From DTPU01 sp963827855 (GTDB lineage Bacteria > Planctomycetota > Phycisphaerae > Sedimentisphaerales > Anaerobacaceae): a stretch of 64,000 nucleotides of DNA. A program made the position numbers and the translations under genes. The stretch lies in assembly GCA_963827855.1 (NCBI GenBank), contig CAWHBY010000002.1, positions 620,001-684,000 on the forward strand, given 5' to 3'. The notes under the pieces are model-generated. The model saw nothing but the letters and a program-made list of their open reading frames with translations. It ran no database searches and was not told the DNA's origin. Of the stretch, positions 51,223 through 59,292 are shown piece by piece (position 1 is the first letter of the stretch; each line of letters begins with the position of its first letter).

Positions 51223-51396
51223 TTACTTCCGCCGGATCTTATGGACCGTGTGTTTCCGTTCGGACTTGCAGTACTTCTTGAGATCCAGCTTGGGCGTCCC
51301 TTCCGCCGTACTGATACTGGTGCGGTAATTCCTATTCTTGCACTCAGTGCATTCGAGCCAGACTTGTTCTCGTTTTGTCTTCTTGCTCTTGGCCAT
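51223..51396 (-). CDS. rpmG: Ribosomal protein L33
   Basis: 57 residues: MAKSKKTKREQVWLECTECK through KLDLKKYCKSERKHTVHKIR. The first zinc pair (CTEC) is kept, but the second, usually CxxC, is CKSE, leaving three Cys. It may be intermediate between zinc-binding and zinc-free forms. Between tuf and tRNA-Trp. Confidence 0.94.
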   Translation of the reverse strand: MAKSKKTKREQVWLECTECKNRNYRTSISTAEGTPKLDLKKYCKSERKHTVHKIRRK

Positions 51397-51506
51397 CTGC
51401 TGATCCTTGCTGCGCCGGTCCGGCGAAAACAGATCCTCTTCACTGCGCCGCCCAACCTACCGGCGCATGCGACAGGCCCTCCGGGCAGGCCGTTCGCAGC
51501 CTCTAA

Positions 51507-52730
51507 CTAAGCAATGATCTTGGTCACAACGCCCGAGCCGACGGTACGGCCGCCTTCACGGATGGCGAACCGCAACTGCTCTTCCATGGCAATCGGCGAG
51601 ATGATTTCCACTTCCATCCGGATGTTGTCGCCGGGCAGACACATCTCAGCCTTGTTGCCATCCGAGCCGATCAGGGCATGAACCTGTCCGGTCACATCCG
51701 TCGTTCGGAAGTAGAACTGGGGCTTGTATCCAGCGAAGAAGGGCGTATGACGGCCGCCCTCTTCTTTGGTCAACACGTACACCTCGGACATGAACTTGGT
51801 GTGCGGCGTAATCGACTTGGGAGCGGCGATCACTTGGCCCCGCTCGAGGTCCTTCTTCTCCATACCCCGCAGCAGCACGCCGATGTTGTCGCCCGCCTGA
51901 CCCTCGTCCAGGGTCTTCTGGAACATCTCGACGCCCGTCACGACGGTCTGGCGAGTATCGCCCAGACCCACGATCTCCACGGTCTCACCGACCTTGACCC
52001 TGCCTCGCTCCACACGGCCGGTGCCCACGGTGCCGCGTCCCTTGATGCTGAACACGTCTTCCACGGGCATCAGGAACGGCTTGTCAATCTGACGTTGCGG
52101 CATAGGGACATACTCGTCCATCGCCTTCAGCAGATCCTCGATAGGCTTGCAGGCAGGGTCGTCCAGTTTCGTCGCCTTCATGGCCTTGACTGCGCAGCCG
52201 CGGATAATGGGGGCCTTGTCCCCGTCGAAATTGTACTTGTTCAACAGGTCGCGGATCTCCATCTCAACCAGGTCGATCAGCTCGGGATCGTCAACCAGAT
52301 CAACCTTGTTCAGGAAGACCAGAACCTTGGGCACGTTCACTTGGCGGGCCAGCAGGATGTGCTCGCGAGTCTGCGGCATCGGGCCGTCATAGGCGCTGAC
52401 CACCAGGATGGCACCGTCCATCTGGGCAGCTCCAGTGATCATGTTCTTGACGTAATCAGCGTGACCCGGGCAATCGACGTGGGCGTAGTGGCGATTTTCC
52501 GTGGAGTACTCAACGTGAGCCGTGGCGATGGTCAGAATCTTGGTTTCGTCACGACGTCCCTGGGATTCGGAGGCCTTGGCAATGTCGTCATAGGACTTAA
52601 ACTTCGACAGGCCCTTGAGCTCCATCACCTTGGTCATGGCCGCAGTCAGGGTCGTCTTGCCGTGGTCGACGTGACCAATGGTTCCTACGTTTACGTGTGG
52701 TTTGGTTCTCTCAAATACCGCCTTTGCCAT
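51507..52730 (-). CDS. tuf: Elongation factor Tu with divergent switch I
   Basis: 407 residues. G1 GHVDHGKTT, G3 DCPGHADYVKNMITGAAQMD, G4 NKVDLVDD and domains II-III are canonical. The switch I stretch, nearly always ARGITI(N)T, reads ETKILTIAT at about 61-69: Arg-Gly-Ile is replaced by Lys-Ile-Leu, while the Mg-binding Thr is kept. The segment before it is also longer (KASESQGRRD). The frame is clean, so this is not an indel. It delivers aminoacyl-tRNA to the ribosome; tRNA-Thr lies just upstream. Confidence 0.96.
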   Translation of the reverse strand: MAKAVFERTKPHVNVGTIGHVDHGKTTLTAAMTKVMELKGLSKFKSYDDIAKASESQGRRDETKILTIATAHVEYSTENRHYAHVDCPGHADYVKNMITGAAQMDGAILVVSAYDGPMPQTREHILLARQVNVPKVLVFLNKVDLVDDPELIDLVEMEIRDLLNKYNFDGDKAPIIRGCAVKAMKATKLDDPACKPIEDLLKAMDEYVPMPQRQIDKPFLMPVEDVFSIKGRGTVGTGRVERGRVKVGETVEIVGLGDTRQTVVTGVEMFQKTLDEGQAGDNIGVLLRGMEKKDLERGQVIAAPKSITPHTKFMSEVYVLTKEEGGRHTPFFAGYKPQFYFRTTDVTGQVHALIGSDGNKAEMCLPGDNIRMEVEIISPIAMEEQLRFAIREGGRTVGSGVVTKIIA

Positions 52731-52882
52731 GAACTGAACCTCCTATACATCAGGTTGGCTTTGTCTGGCCCGACCTACCTAAAAACCCTATTCCAAGAAA
52801 GAAAACGACTTTTCTGCAACAGCCGCGCGTCACCGCGACAAGACCTAGCCTTGGATCCCGCCTCTGCGGGTCCTGAGCGTCA

Positions 52883-52955
<73 letters not shown>

Positions 52956-53109
52956 ACACTTGTTTCAAGCCACATCCACAGCCAGAGGGTCGACACCCAC
53001 CTTGTTCGATCCCTAGCTAGACCACGTTCAAACGCCAAATCCAGCGTCTAAACAGCCCGAATCCGATCTAGTCCGCCGTGTAAATCGTGTAGGTTACTGT
53101 CGTAGCGGC

Positions 53110-53147
53110 AAAAGTGCAAAGCAAAAAAGTGAAAAAAGTGAAAAAAC
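53110..53147. repeat. A/G-rich short tandem repeat, possible degraded five-heptamer array
   Basis: Units read AAAAGTG, CAAAGCA, AAAAAGTG, AAAAAAGTG, AAAAAAC (7, 7, 8, 9, 7 bp). Five units are seen, as in the clear heptamer arrays, with length changes confined to A runs. It lies in the 238-bp gap between the HEAT-repeat gene and tRNA-Thr. Confidence 0.45.
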
Positions 53148-53193
53148 AAGCAGGTCCATTGCCTGCGTTGCATGGTTCTGGTTGGAAGAACCG

Positions 53194-55446
53194 TCAACCC
53201 GCCACATGGTTGGCCTGGTTTGGCTCCCCTGCCCTCTCAGGGCGCTCAAGCCACCTTGTCCGAACCTGTTCCCAGAGCGGCCTTGGCTCCTTGATCGACA
53301 CTTTCTTGACGACCGCGTCGAGTATTCTGGAGTGTCCCGGCCTGTCCGCTCCCTGTGCGGTGTATTCCTCAACAGCCTTGACCAGGGGGTCATCAGGACC
53401 CAGGTCCTTCTTGTCCAGCCCCCCCTGCAGGAGATCCGCAGCCTGGCCCACCTTGGATTGTCTGAGGTAGACGCCCAGCAGCCTGGCAACGAATGCCTCC
53501 CTCTGCTGGTCTTTGGTGACCTCCAGAAGCCTGGTCAGGGGTCCTACCATGGAGTCAAGATCACCCTTCTGCTCATACGACGTGACCAATTCCTCCAGGG
53601 CGGTGCACTTCAAATCCATGTCTGTGCCGCTCTTACGATCTGCGAGTATGAGAATCGATCTCCACTGCTCTGCAGAGACGCGACTCCTGAGATCAGGGGT
53701 CTTGAACTTCGCCAACCACAGGTGCAGGACCTCGACGTCGGATCTAGACAAGATGGCGGTCATAGCCTGCCAGGCCGCCTCGTTGTCCGGACTGCCGGGA
53801 CCCACTCGGCCAGCCAGCCAGTCCAGATCATCCTTGGCGACCCCAACCTCTGCAGCCAGGTCAATCAGCCGCTTGCGTATCTTGGGGCTCTTGTCGCCCA
53901 TCCCGCCCTGACGGAACCTCTTCAAGGCGCCCGCCTTGTCGATACTGACGAAGCCTTCAACGGCCTGTTCCCTCACCCGGTCGTTCTCATCGCTCCGGGC
54001 CACCTCGAAGAGCGCCTCGAATCGCTTCTGTGCCAGCTCTTTGCAGGCGCTCTGGGAGGAACACAGGCTGGCCATCACACCGACCAGTTCGGATCGCAGG
54101 GTACCATCCGCCACACCGGCCTGCCGAAATCGCTGATCGAGCTGTCCCAGGTGCCGATCCACGTCTTTGGGCGCCAATCCGCCCTTTTCGAGGAGCCTGC
54201 GGATGACCACTGCAGCGCCTCGGACCTTGTTCGGATCCTGTTGGGAGAGGTACTGGTCAGCGAAATCAAGGGTCTTCATCTTGACCTCTGCCGCCATCTG
54301 CACACCCGAATCGGACGACAAGGCATAGTCGCACGCTGCCCCCAGGGCCAGGAAGAGCTTGGCCTTGACGTCCTCGTCCACCTCGGCGTCCAGTTGGCCG
54401 AGCAGCTTCTCAGGGGGACTTACCTGAGGCATCATGGCCAGCAACTGTGCGGTCACCAACCGGACGTTCTTGTCAGCGTCCCCGGTCAGGTTGACCAGCA
54501 CGGATGAGGCCTCCTGGGGCAGCGGCCTGCCTGCCACCCGCCACTGATAGAGCTTGTCCAGCGCCCAGAGCTTGAGCTCGCTCTGCTGGCTCTTGATCTG
54601 CTCAGCCAGGAACTTCCCCCTCTCAGCGTCGTCTGGCAGCGTGCCATAGAGCTTGTCCAAGACCTGCAGAGACAGCCGTTTCCATGCCTCTGTCTGATCC
54701 CTCTCCTGGCGAACCCGTTCTTCCTGGCGGACCACCCAGTCCCGCAGGAACTCCTCCTTGCTCTTTCGTTTGAGCTCGTTGATGATCGTGCTGCGATCCT
54801 CAGGGTCCTTGCCTGCAGGGATGCCGATGGCTCGCAGGGCCTCCATGGCCTGGCCCCTGACCTTCTCGTCGTCCACCATCGCCACCAGCGCGATGGCCGC
54901 GCCCATGTCAGGCTGCAGCCTCAAGGCATAGATCGCGTTGACCCGGCTGGCAACAGGCTTGGTCGTGTCCTTGGCCAGTTGCTCGATGGAGGGCCCGATC
55001 ACGTCATACCTGAACATCAGGGCCGCCTCTGCCGCCAGCCTTGCTGTGGTCTGGTCTGTCGCCTCCAAAAGGCGAAGAAGCGGGGCCGCGAAATCCCCAG
55101 GCGAGGGAGGTGGGTTGGTATCTGTGCGGGTCTGCCCCAAGGCCTTGCAGATCGCCTGAGCTACGAGGACATCGGACTGGCCGAGACAGTCCAGCAGGAT
55201 CCTCCGGGCAGCAGGGTCGGGATTGGAAAGCATCAGGGACGCCGCCTTGATCCGGATCTGCTCGGTCGAGCCTTTGAGCAGGGCCTCCCTGTTGACCTCC
55301 AATTGCGGATCCGCCCTGACCTCTTGAGGCAAGGTCCTTTCCTGTGCGTTCAGGGACTCACACGGGGTACGGGCCACCACAGCCACAACCCAAACGACCG
55401 CCATCCACGCGACCCTGGAACGGACCTTGGAGTCCATGCGTGCCAT
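53194..55446 (-). CDS. Secreted HEAT-repeat protein of unknown function
   Basis: 750 residues with an N-terminal signal (SRVAWMAVVWVVAVVA; start at 55446 or 55437). The first third shows HEAT/PBS-lyase-like helical pairs (ILLDCLGQSDVLVAQAICKA, LLRLLEATDQTTARLAAEAA, GQAMEALRAIGIP), more follow, and a Lys/Glu/Gln-rich coiled segment (LRDWVVRQEERVRQERDQTE) sits near 235. The C-terminal part also reads as helical repeats. No catalytic motif. Probably a periplasmic scaffold for protein interaction. It starts 77 bp after the recombinase gene and may share its transcript. Confidence 0.75.
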   Translation of the reverse strand: MARMDSKVRSRVAWMAVVWVVAVVARTPCESLNAQERTLPQEVRADPQLEVNREALLKGSTEQIRIKAASLMLSNPDPAARRILLDCLGQSDVLVAQAICKALGQTRTDTNPPPSPGDFAAPLLRLLEATDQTTARLAAEAALMFRYDVIGPSIEQLAKDTTKPVASRVNAIYALRLQPDMGAAIALVAMVDDEKVRGQAMEALRAIGIPAGKDPEDRSTIINELKRKSKEEFLRDWVVRQEERVRQERDQTEAWKRLSLQVLDKLYGTLPDDAERGKFLAEQIKSQQSELKLWALDKLYQWRVAGRPLPQEASSVLVNLTGDADKNVRLVTAQLLAMMPQVSPPEKLLGQLDAEVDEDVKAKLFLALGAACDYALSSDSGVQMAAEVKMKTLDFADQYLSQQDPNKVRGAAVVIRRLLEKGGLAPKDVDRHLGQLDQRFRQAGVADGTLRSELVGVMASLCSSQSACKELAQKRFEALFEVARSDENDRVREQAVEGFVSIDKAGALKRFRQGGMGDKSPKIRKRLIDLAAEVGVAKDDLDWLAGRVGPGSPDNEAAWQAMTAILSRSDVEVLHLWLAKFKTPDLRSRVSAEQWRSILILADRKSGTDMDLKCTALEELVTSYEQKGDLDSMVGPLTRLLEVTKDQQREAFVARLLGVYLRQSKVGQAADLLQGGLDKKDLGPDDPLVKAVEEYTAQGADRPGHSRILDAVVKKVSIKEPRPLWEQVRTRWLERPERAGEPNQANHVAG

Positions 55447-55523
55447 GATATCCCTTATGCTCAGCCAGTCAATGCGAACACCGTACTCCAGGCCGCCGGC
55501 TGGCCCGCACTTCTCAATGCGGG

Positions 55524-56459
55524 CTAGGGCCTGGGATGATACTTTCTGTGGATGGTGCGAAGCCGATCATGGTCCACGTGGGTGTAGATCTGTGTTGTCG
55601 CGATGTCCACGTGGCCCAACATCTCCTGAACTACCCTCAGGTCCGCACCGCCGCTGAGCAGGTGAGTGGCAAAACAGTGCCTCAGGGTGTGCGTCGTCAC
55701 GCCCCGGGGCATCCCTGCACGGACCGCATACTTGCGCACCAGCCGCCAGATCTCGATACGGCTCAACGGCCTGCCGGTTCGGCTCAGTAGAAGCCAGTCC
55801 CCGCTGTCAGCATCAGCCAGGGTGGGACGCAGATCCCTCAGGTAGTCGACCGCAGCCCCGATGGCCATGCGGCCTACCGGGATCACCCGCTCTCGATGCC
55901 CCTTGCCCAGGCACCTGAGGTAGCCGATCGCGAGATTCAGGTCCGTCACCCGAAGCCCCGCCAGCTCGCTGGCCCTGACGCCTGTGGCGTAAAGCAGCTC
56001 AAGGATGGCCCGGTCCCTAAGGTAATAGGGATCTTTGGGATCAGGGCTGCTCAGGAGCTCGAAGACCTGCTGTCTACTGCAGACCGTAGGCAGACGCTGC
56101 CAGATCTTGGGGCTTTCCATCACGCTGGTCAGGTCGTCGTCGACCAAGCGGTGGAGCTTTCCGAATCGCAGCAGCATGCGGACCGAGACCAGAAACCGCT
56201 TGATCGAGCTGTCGGTCTTGGACTGCTCGGCCATGACCTGCATGTACCGCTGAATGAGCAAAGGGGTGATCTGGGGAAGCTCATGAACCCCCCTCTCCTG
56301 ACAGAACTGCAGAAAGCCCTTCAGGTCGCGACCGTACCCCAGGACCGTGTTGGTCGAAAGTCCCGCCTCGACGACCAGATAGTCCAGGAAGCTCTTGACC
56401 GTCTGCCCCATCGGCAGACCCAGAATCCTCTCTACAATGGACTGCGTCTGAACGGACAA
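55524..56459 (-). CDS. xerD: XerC/XerD-type tyrosine recombinase
   Basis: 311 residues. The N-terminal SAM-like core-binding domain (VKSFLDYLVVEAGLSTNTVL) is followed by the catalytic domain with Arg in ATGVRASELAGLRV, Lys in LGKGHRERVIPV, HTLRHCFATHLL (His and Arg), LGHVDIATTQIYTH (His and the nucleophile Tyr). Chromosome dimer resolution at dif is the expected task. No integron or phage context is seen. Confidence 0.9.
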   Translation of the reverse strand: MSVQTQSIVERILGLPMGQTVKSFLDYLVVEAGLSTNTVLGYGRDLKGFLQFCQERGVHELPQITPLLIQRYMQVMAEQSKTDSSIKRFLVSVRMLLRFGKLHRLVDDDLTSVMESPKIWQRLPTVCSRQQVFELLSSPDPKDPYYLRDRAILELLYATGVRASELAGLRVTDLNLAIGYLRCLGKGHRERVIPVGRMAIGAAVDYLRDLRPTLADADSGDWLLLSRTGRPLSRIEIWRLVRKYAVRAGMPRGVTTHTLRHCFATHLLSGGADLRVVQEMLGHVDIATTQIYTHVDHDRLRTIHRKYHPRP

Positions 56460-56573
56460 CGTCGGCCCCCTTCAGGATCCACGGTCCACGCCGAACTGGT
56501 CGAACTGGAAGGGTACCCCATGAGTATCGGCAAACCCGTTGCATTCCCTTGAAATACGGGCATGGGCAAGAAC

Positions 56574-56957
56574 CTACCCGAGGTTGTCCCGGATGGTCTT
56601 GAGCAGCAGCTCGGGCTTGACGGGCTTCTCCAGCACGGCCTTGACAGGCAGCCAATCGCCGTCAGGCTCGAAACCGAAGGGAAGGCTCATCTCCTTCCGT
56701 ACGCCAGTCACCATGACGATGGGCGTATTCCTGAGGTTCACGTCATTGTGGAGATCCCGGGCCACGTTGAATCCCTCGGACTTCGTGGTCATCATCACGT
56801 CCAGCAGGATCAGGTCGGGCCTTTCCGCCTTGGCCTTCTGAACGCCGTCATTCCCGTTGGACGCACTGGTCACATCATAGCCCTTGGCATCCAGCAGGTT
56901 CGCGATGGCCTCCACATACTCGGCATCGTCATCAATGATCAGCACCTTCTTAGCCAT
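56574..56957 (-). CDS. Single-domain response regulator
   Basis: 127 residues from ATG 56957 (MAKKVLIIDDDAEYVEAIAN). Acidic pocket DDD, phospho-acceptor Asp in LILLDVMM, Thr in MVTGV, and Lys in LEKPVKPELLL are complete. There is no output domain. It lies 44 bp after hydC, and the sensor kinase of the same cluster is encoded upstream of the hydrogenase, so the two may be cognate partners acting through a further protein. Confidence 0.9.
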   Translation of the reverse strand: MAKKVLIIDDDAEYVEAIANLLDAKGYDVTSASNGNDGVQKAKAERPDLILLDVMMTTKSEGFNVARDLHNDVNLRNTPIVMVTGVRKEMSLPFGFEPDGDWLPVKAVLEKPVKPELLLKTIRDNLG

Positions 56958-57000
56958 CTTCACACGTCTCCTTCTAAACATCTCAGGGGTTGGATGTCAC

Positions 57001-57498
57001 CTACTTGCCCTTGGCCTCTTTCCGGTACTTGGCGATGATCTCGACGACCTTCTTGGGGGTCAGATCCCCGTAGATCTTATCGTCGATCATGGCCACCGGC
57101 GCCAGACCACAGGCGCCCAGGCACCTTGCCTCCTGGAGCGTGAATAGCCCATCCGCCGTGGTCTGCCCGACTTCCACCCCCAGGTCCTTCTTGAGGGCCT
57201 CCAAGACCTCGGAGGCCCCTTTGACGTAGCAAGCGGTGCCCAGACACAGGGAGATCTGGTGCTTGCCGGGGGCACTGAGTTTGAAATAGTGATAGAACGT
57301 CGCCACGCCCCAGATGTGCGCAGTCGGGATCCGCATCTCGCGGGCGATCAGATCCATGGTCTCCTGCGACAGGTATCCAAACAATCCCTGAGCCCTATGC
57401 AGGACTGCGATCAGGTGCGAATCCGCATGGGGCTGGGTCTGGGCTGCGGCGATGAGGTCCTTCAGTTCTTGGATTTTCTCTTGTTCCAGTGCGGCCAT
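57001..57498 (-). CDS. hydC: NuoE-like [2Fe-2S] subunit of the [FeFe] hydrogenase (HydC)
   Basis: 165 residues from ATG 57498. It shows the thioredoxin-like NuoE fold with four cluster Cys: CLGTACYVKG and EARCLGACGLAPV. FGYLSQETMDLIAREMRIP and VATFYHYFKLSAPGKHQISL are family-typical. In HydABC complexes this subunit lies next to the NAD-binding HydB. Starts 2 bases after the hydA stop. Confidence 0.92.
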   Translation of the reverse strand: MAALEQEKIQELKDLIAAAQTQPHADSHLIAVLHRAQGLFGYLSQETMDLIAREMRIPTAHIWGVATFYHYFKLSAPGKHQISLCLGTACYVKGASEVLEALKKDLGVEVGQTTADGLFTLQEARCLGACGLAPVAMIDDKIYGDLTPKKVVEIIAKYRKEAKGK

Positions 57499-57500
57499 GA

Positions 57501-59283
57501 TTAACTCCGATGTCGAAAATCGCTTCGAGGGCAGATGCCCTGCGGTTCGTGGGCCTTGTAGTGCGTATGGAGATACTTGTGCGAGACGGCGCTGAGCGGC
57601 CTCTGCAGGAACTCCTTGTAGAGCTTCTGCACATCCGGGTTGTCGTGACTGCGACGGATCGTCTTGGACCGGTCGAGGTCGTAGAGGGCCTTGGCCCGTT
57701 TCTGAAGGGCCTCGTCGTCCAGCGGAATGGTGTTCACCCCGGCATAGGGCTGACCGCCGCCGCCGATGCACCCACCGGGGCACCCCATCATCTCGATGAA
57801 GTGGTACCGCGTGGGGTCCTGGCGGACGCGGTCCAGAAGCTCGCAGGCGTTGCCCAGGCCGTGCGCCACGGCAACGCGGATCTCCTGGCCGTCCATCACG
57901 ACGTTGCCTTCCTTGATGCCCGTCAGGCCTCGAACCTGCTCGATTTCGATGTCGACCAGGGTCTCGCCCGTGTAGAGCTCGTACGCCGTCCGGATGGCCG
58001 CCTCCATGACGCCGCCCGTGGTTCCGAAGATCACACCCGCGCCGGAGGACAGGCCCAGCGGGGCATCGGGCTTCTCGGGCTGAATGTGCAGGAAGTCAAT
58101 CCCCGCGGACTTGATCATCCAGGCCGCCTCACGGGTGGTCACCACCTCGTCCACCCCCCGGCGCCCGTCCACCAGGAGCTCGGGCCGGGCTGCCTCGTAT
58201 TTCTTGGCGGTGCAGCACATGGCCGCCACCGAGAAGATCTTGTCCGGATGCACGTCGATCTTCTCCGCGAAGTAGCCCTTGATCAGGGCCCCGTTCATGG
58301 ACATCGGCGACTTGCAGGTGGAGATGTTCTCGATCAGATCCGGATAGAACTGCTCCATGCACTTCATCCAGGCGCTGGAACAGGAGGTGATCAGCGGCAG
58401 CTTGCCCTTGCCCTGGACCCGCTCCAGGAACTCACTGGCCTCTTCCATGATGGTCAGGTCCGCGGCGAACTGGGTGTCAAAGACGTAGTCGAATCCCAGC
58501 TTGCGGAGGGCTGCCACAAATTGGCCTTCCATGTTGTGGCCCGCCTCCAGGCCAAAGGCCTCGCCGATCGCAGCGCGGACCGATGGGGCAAACTGCACCA
58601 CCTTGGTCAGTGTCGGATCGTCGAGCTTCGTGAACACGTCCTGAGTATAGTTGTTTTCGAGGAATGCCGCAGTGGGACAGACGTTGATGCACTGGCCGCA
58701 GCAGGAGCACACGGACTCCTTCATGGGCATGTTGTAGGCCGGCATCACCACGGTCTTGAACCCCCGGTGGGCCTGGCTGAGGTTGTGGATCTGCTGGATC
58801 TCCGAGCAGACCCGTACGCAGCGGCCGCACAGGATGCACTTGTTGGGATTACGGATCACGGCCTCCGAGGAGAGATCCTCGGGGTAGTGCTTGCTGCTCG
58901 CCCTCGAAATGCCGATTCCTGATCCCCATGCGGTAGGACAGACGCTGCAGCTCGCACGTGCCGTTGCGATCGCAGATGTGGCAGTCCATGGGGTGATTGT
59001 CGAGGATCAGCTCCACGATGTCACGCCGTGCCCGCCGCAGCTCGGGCGTGTTGGTGTGAATCCTCATCCCGTCATTGATGGGGAATGCGCACGAGGCCAC
59101 GTAGCTCCTGGCCCCTTCCACTTCGACGATGCAGACGCGGCAGGCGCCCTCGATCGACAGCTTGGGATGGTAGCACAGGCGTGGGATATGGAAGCCCAGG
59201 TGGTCCGCGGCCTGCATGATGGTCTGGCCGGCGTCCACCGTGTAGGGCTTGCCGTTGATATGGATCGTAATCTTCTTGTTCAT
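57501..59283 (-). CDS. hydA: [FeFe] hydrogenase catalytic subunit HydA (M3-type), one frameshift
   Basis: Two frames join near 58893, where one extra base splits EGEQ from KHYPEDLSSEAVIRNPNK; corrected length is 593 residues. Domains: N-terminal [2Fe-2S] (CYHPKLSIEGACRVC), His-ligated cluster HPMDCHICDRNGTC, two [4Fe-4S] (CILCGRCVRVC, CSCCGQCINVC), then the H-cluster domain. H-cluster motifs are L1 TSCSSAW (usually TSCCPxW), L2 MCCTAKKYE (usually MPCxxKxxE) and L3 EMMGCPGGCIGGGGQP (canonical). Predicted to form or use H2 with HydB and HydC, possibly by electron bifurcation. The maturases HydEFG are not in the window. Confidence 0.88.
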
Positions 59284-59292
59284 GGAGATTCC

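Noticed and set aside
52956..53109. Promoter for tRNA-Thr/tuf
   Set aside because: The best pair (TTGGCG-17-TAGGGA) has a poor -10; not strong enough to annotate.
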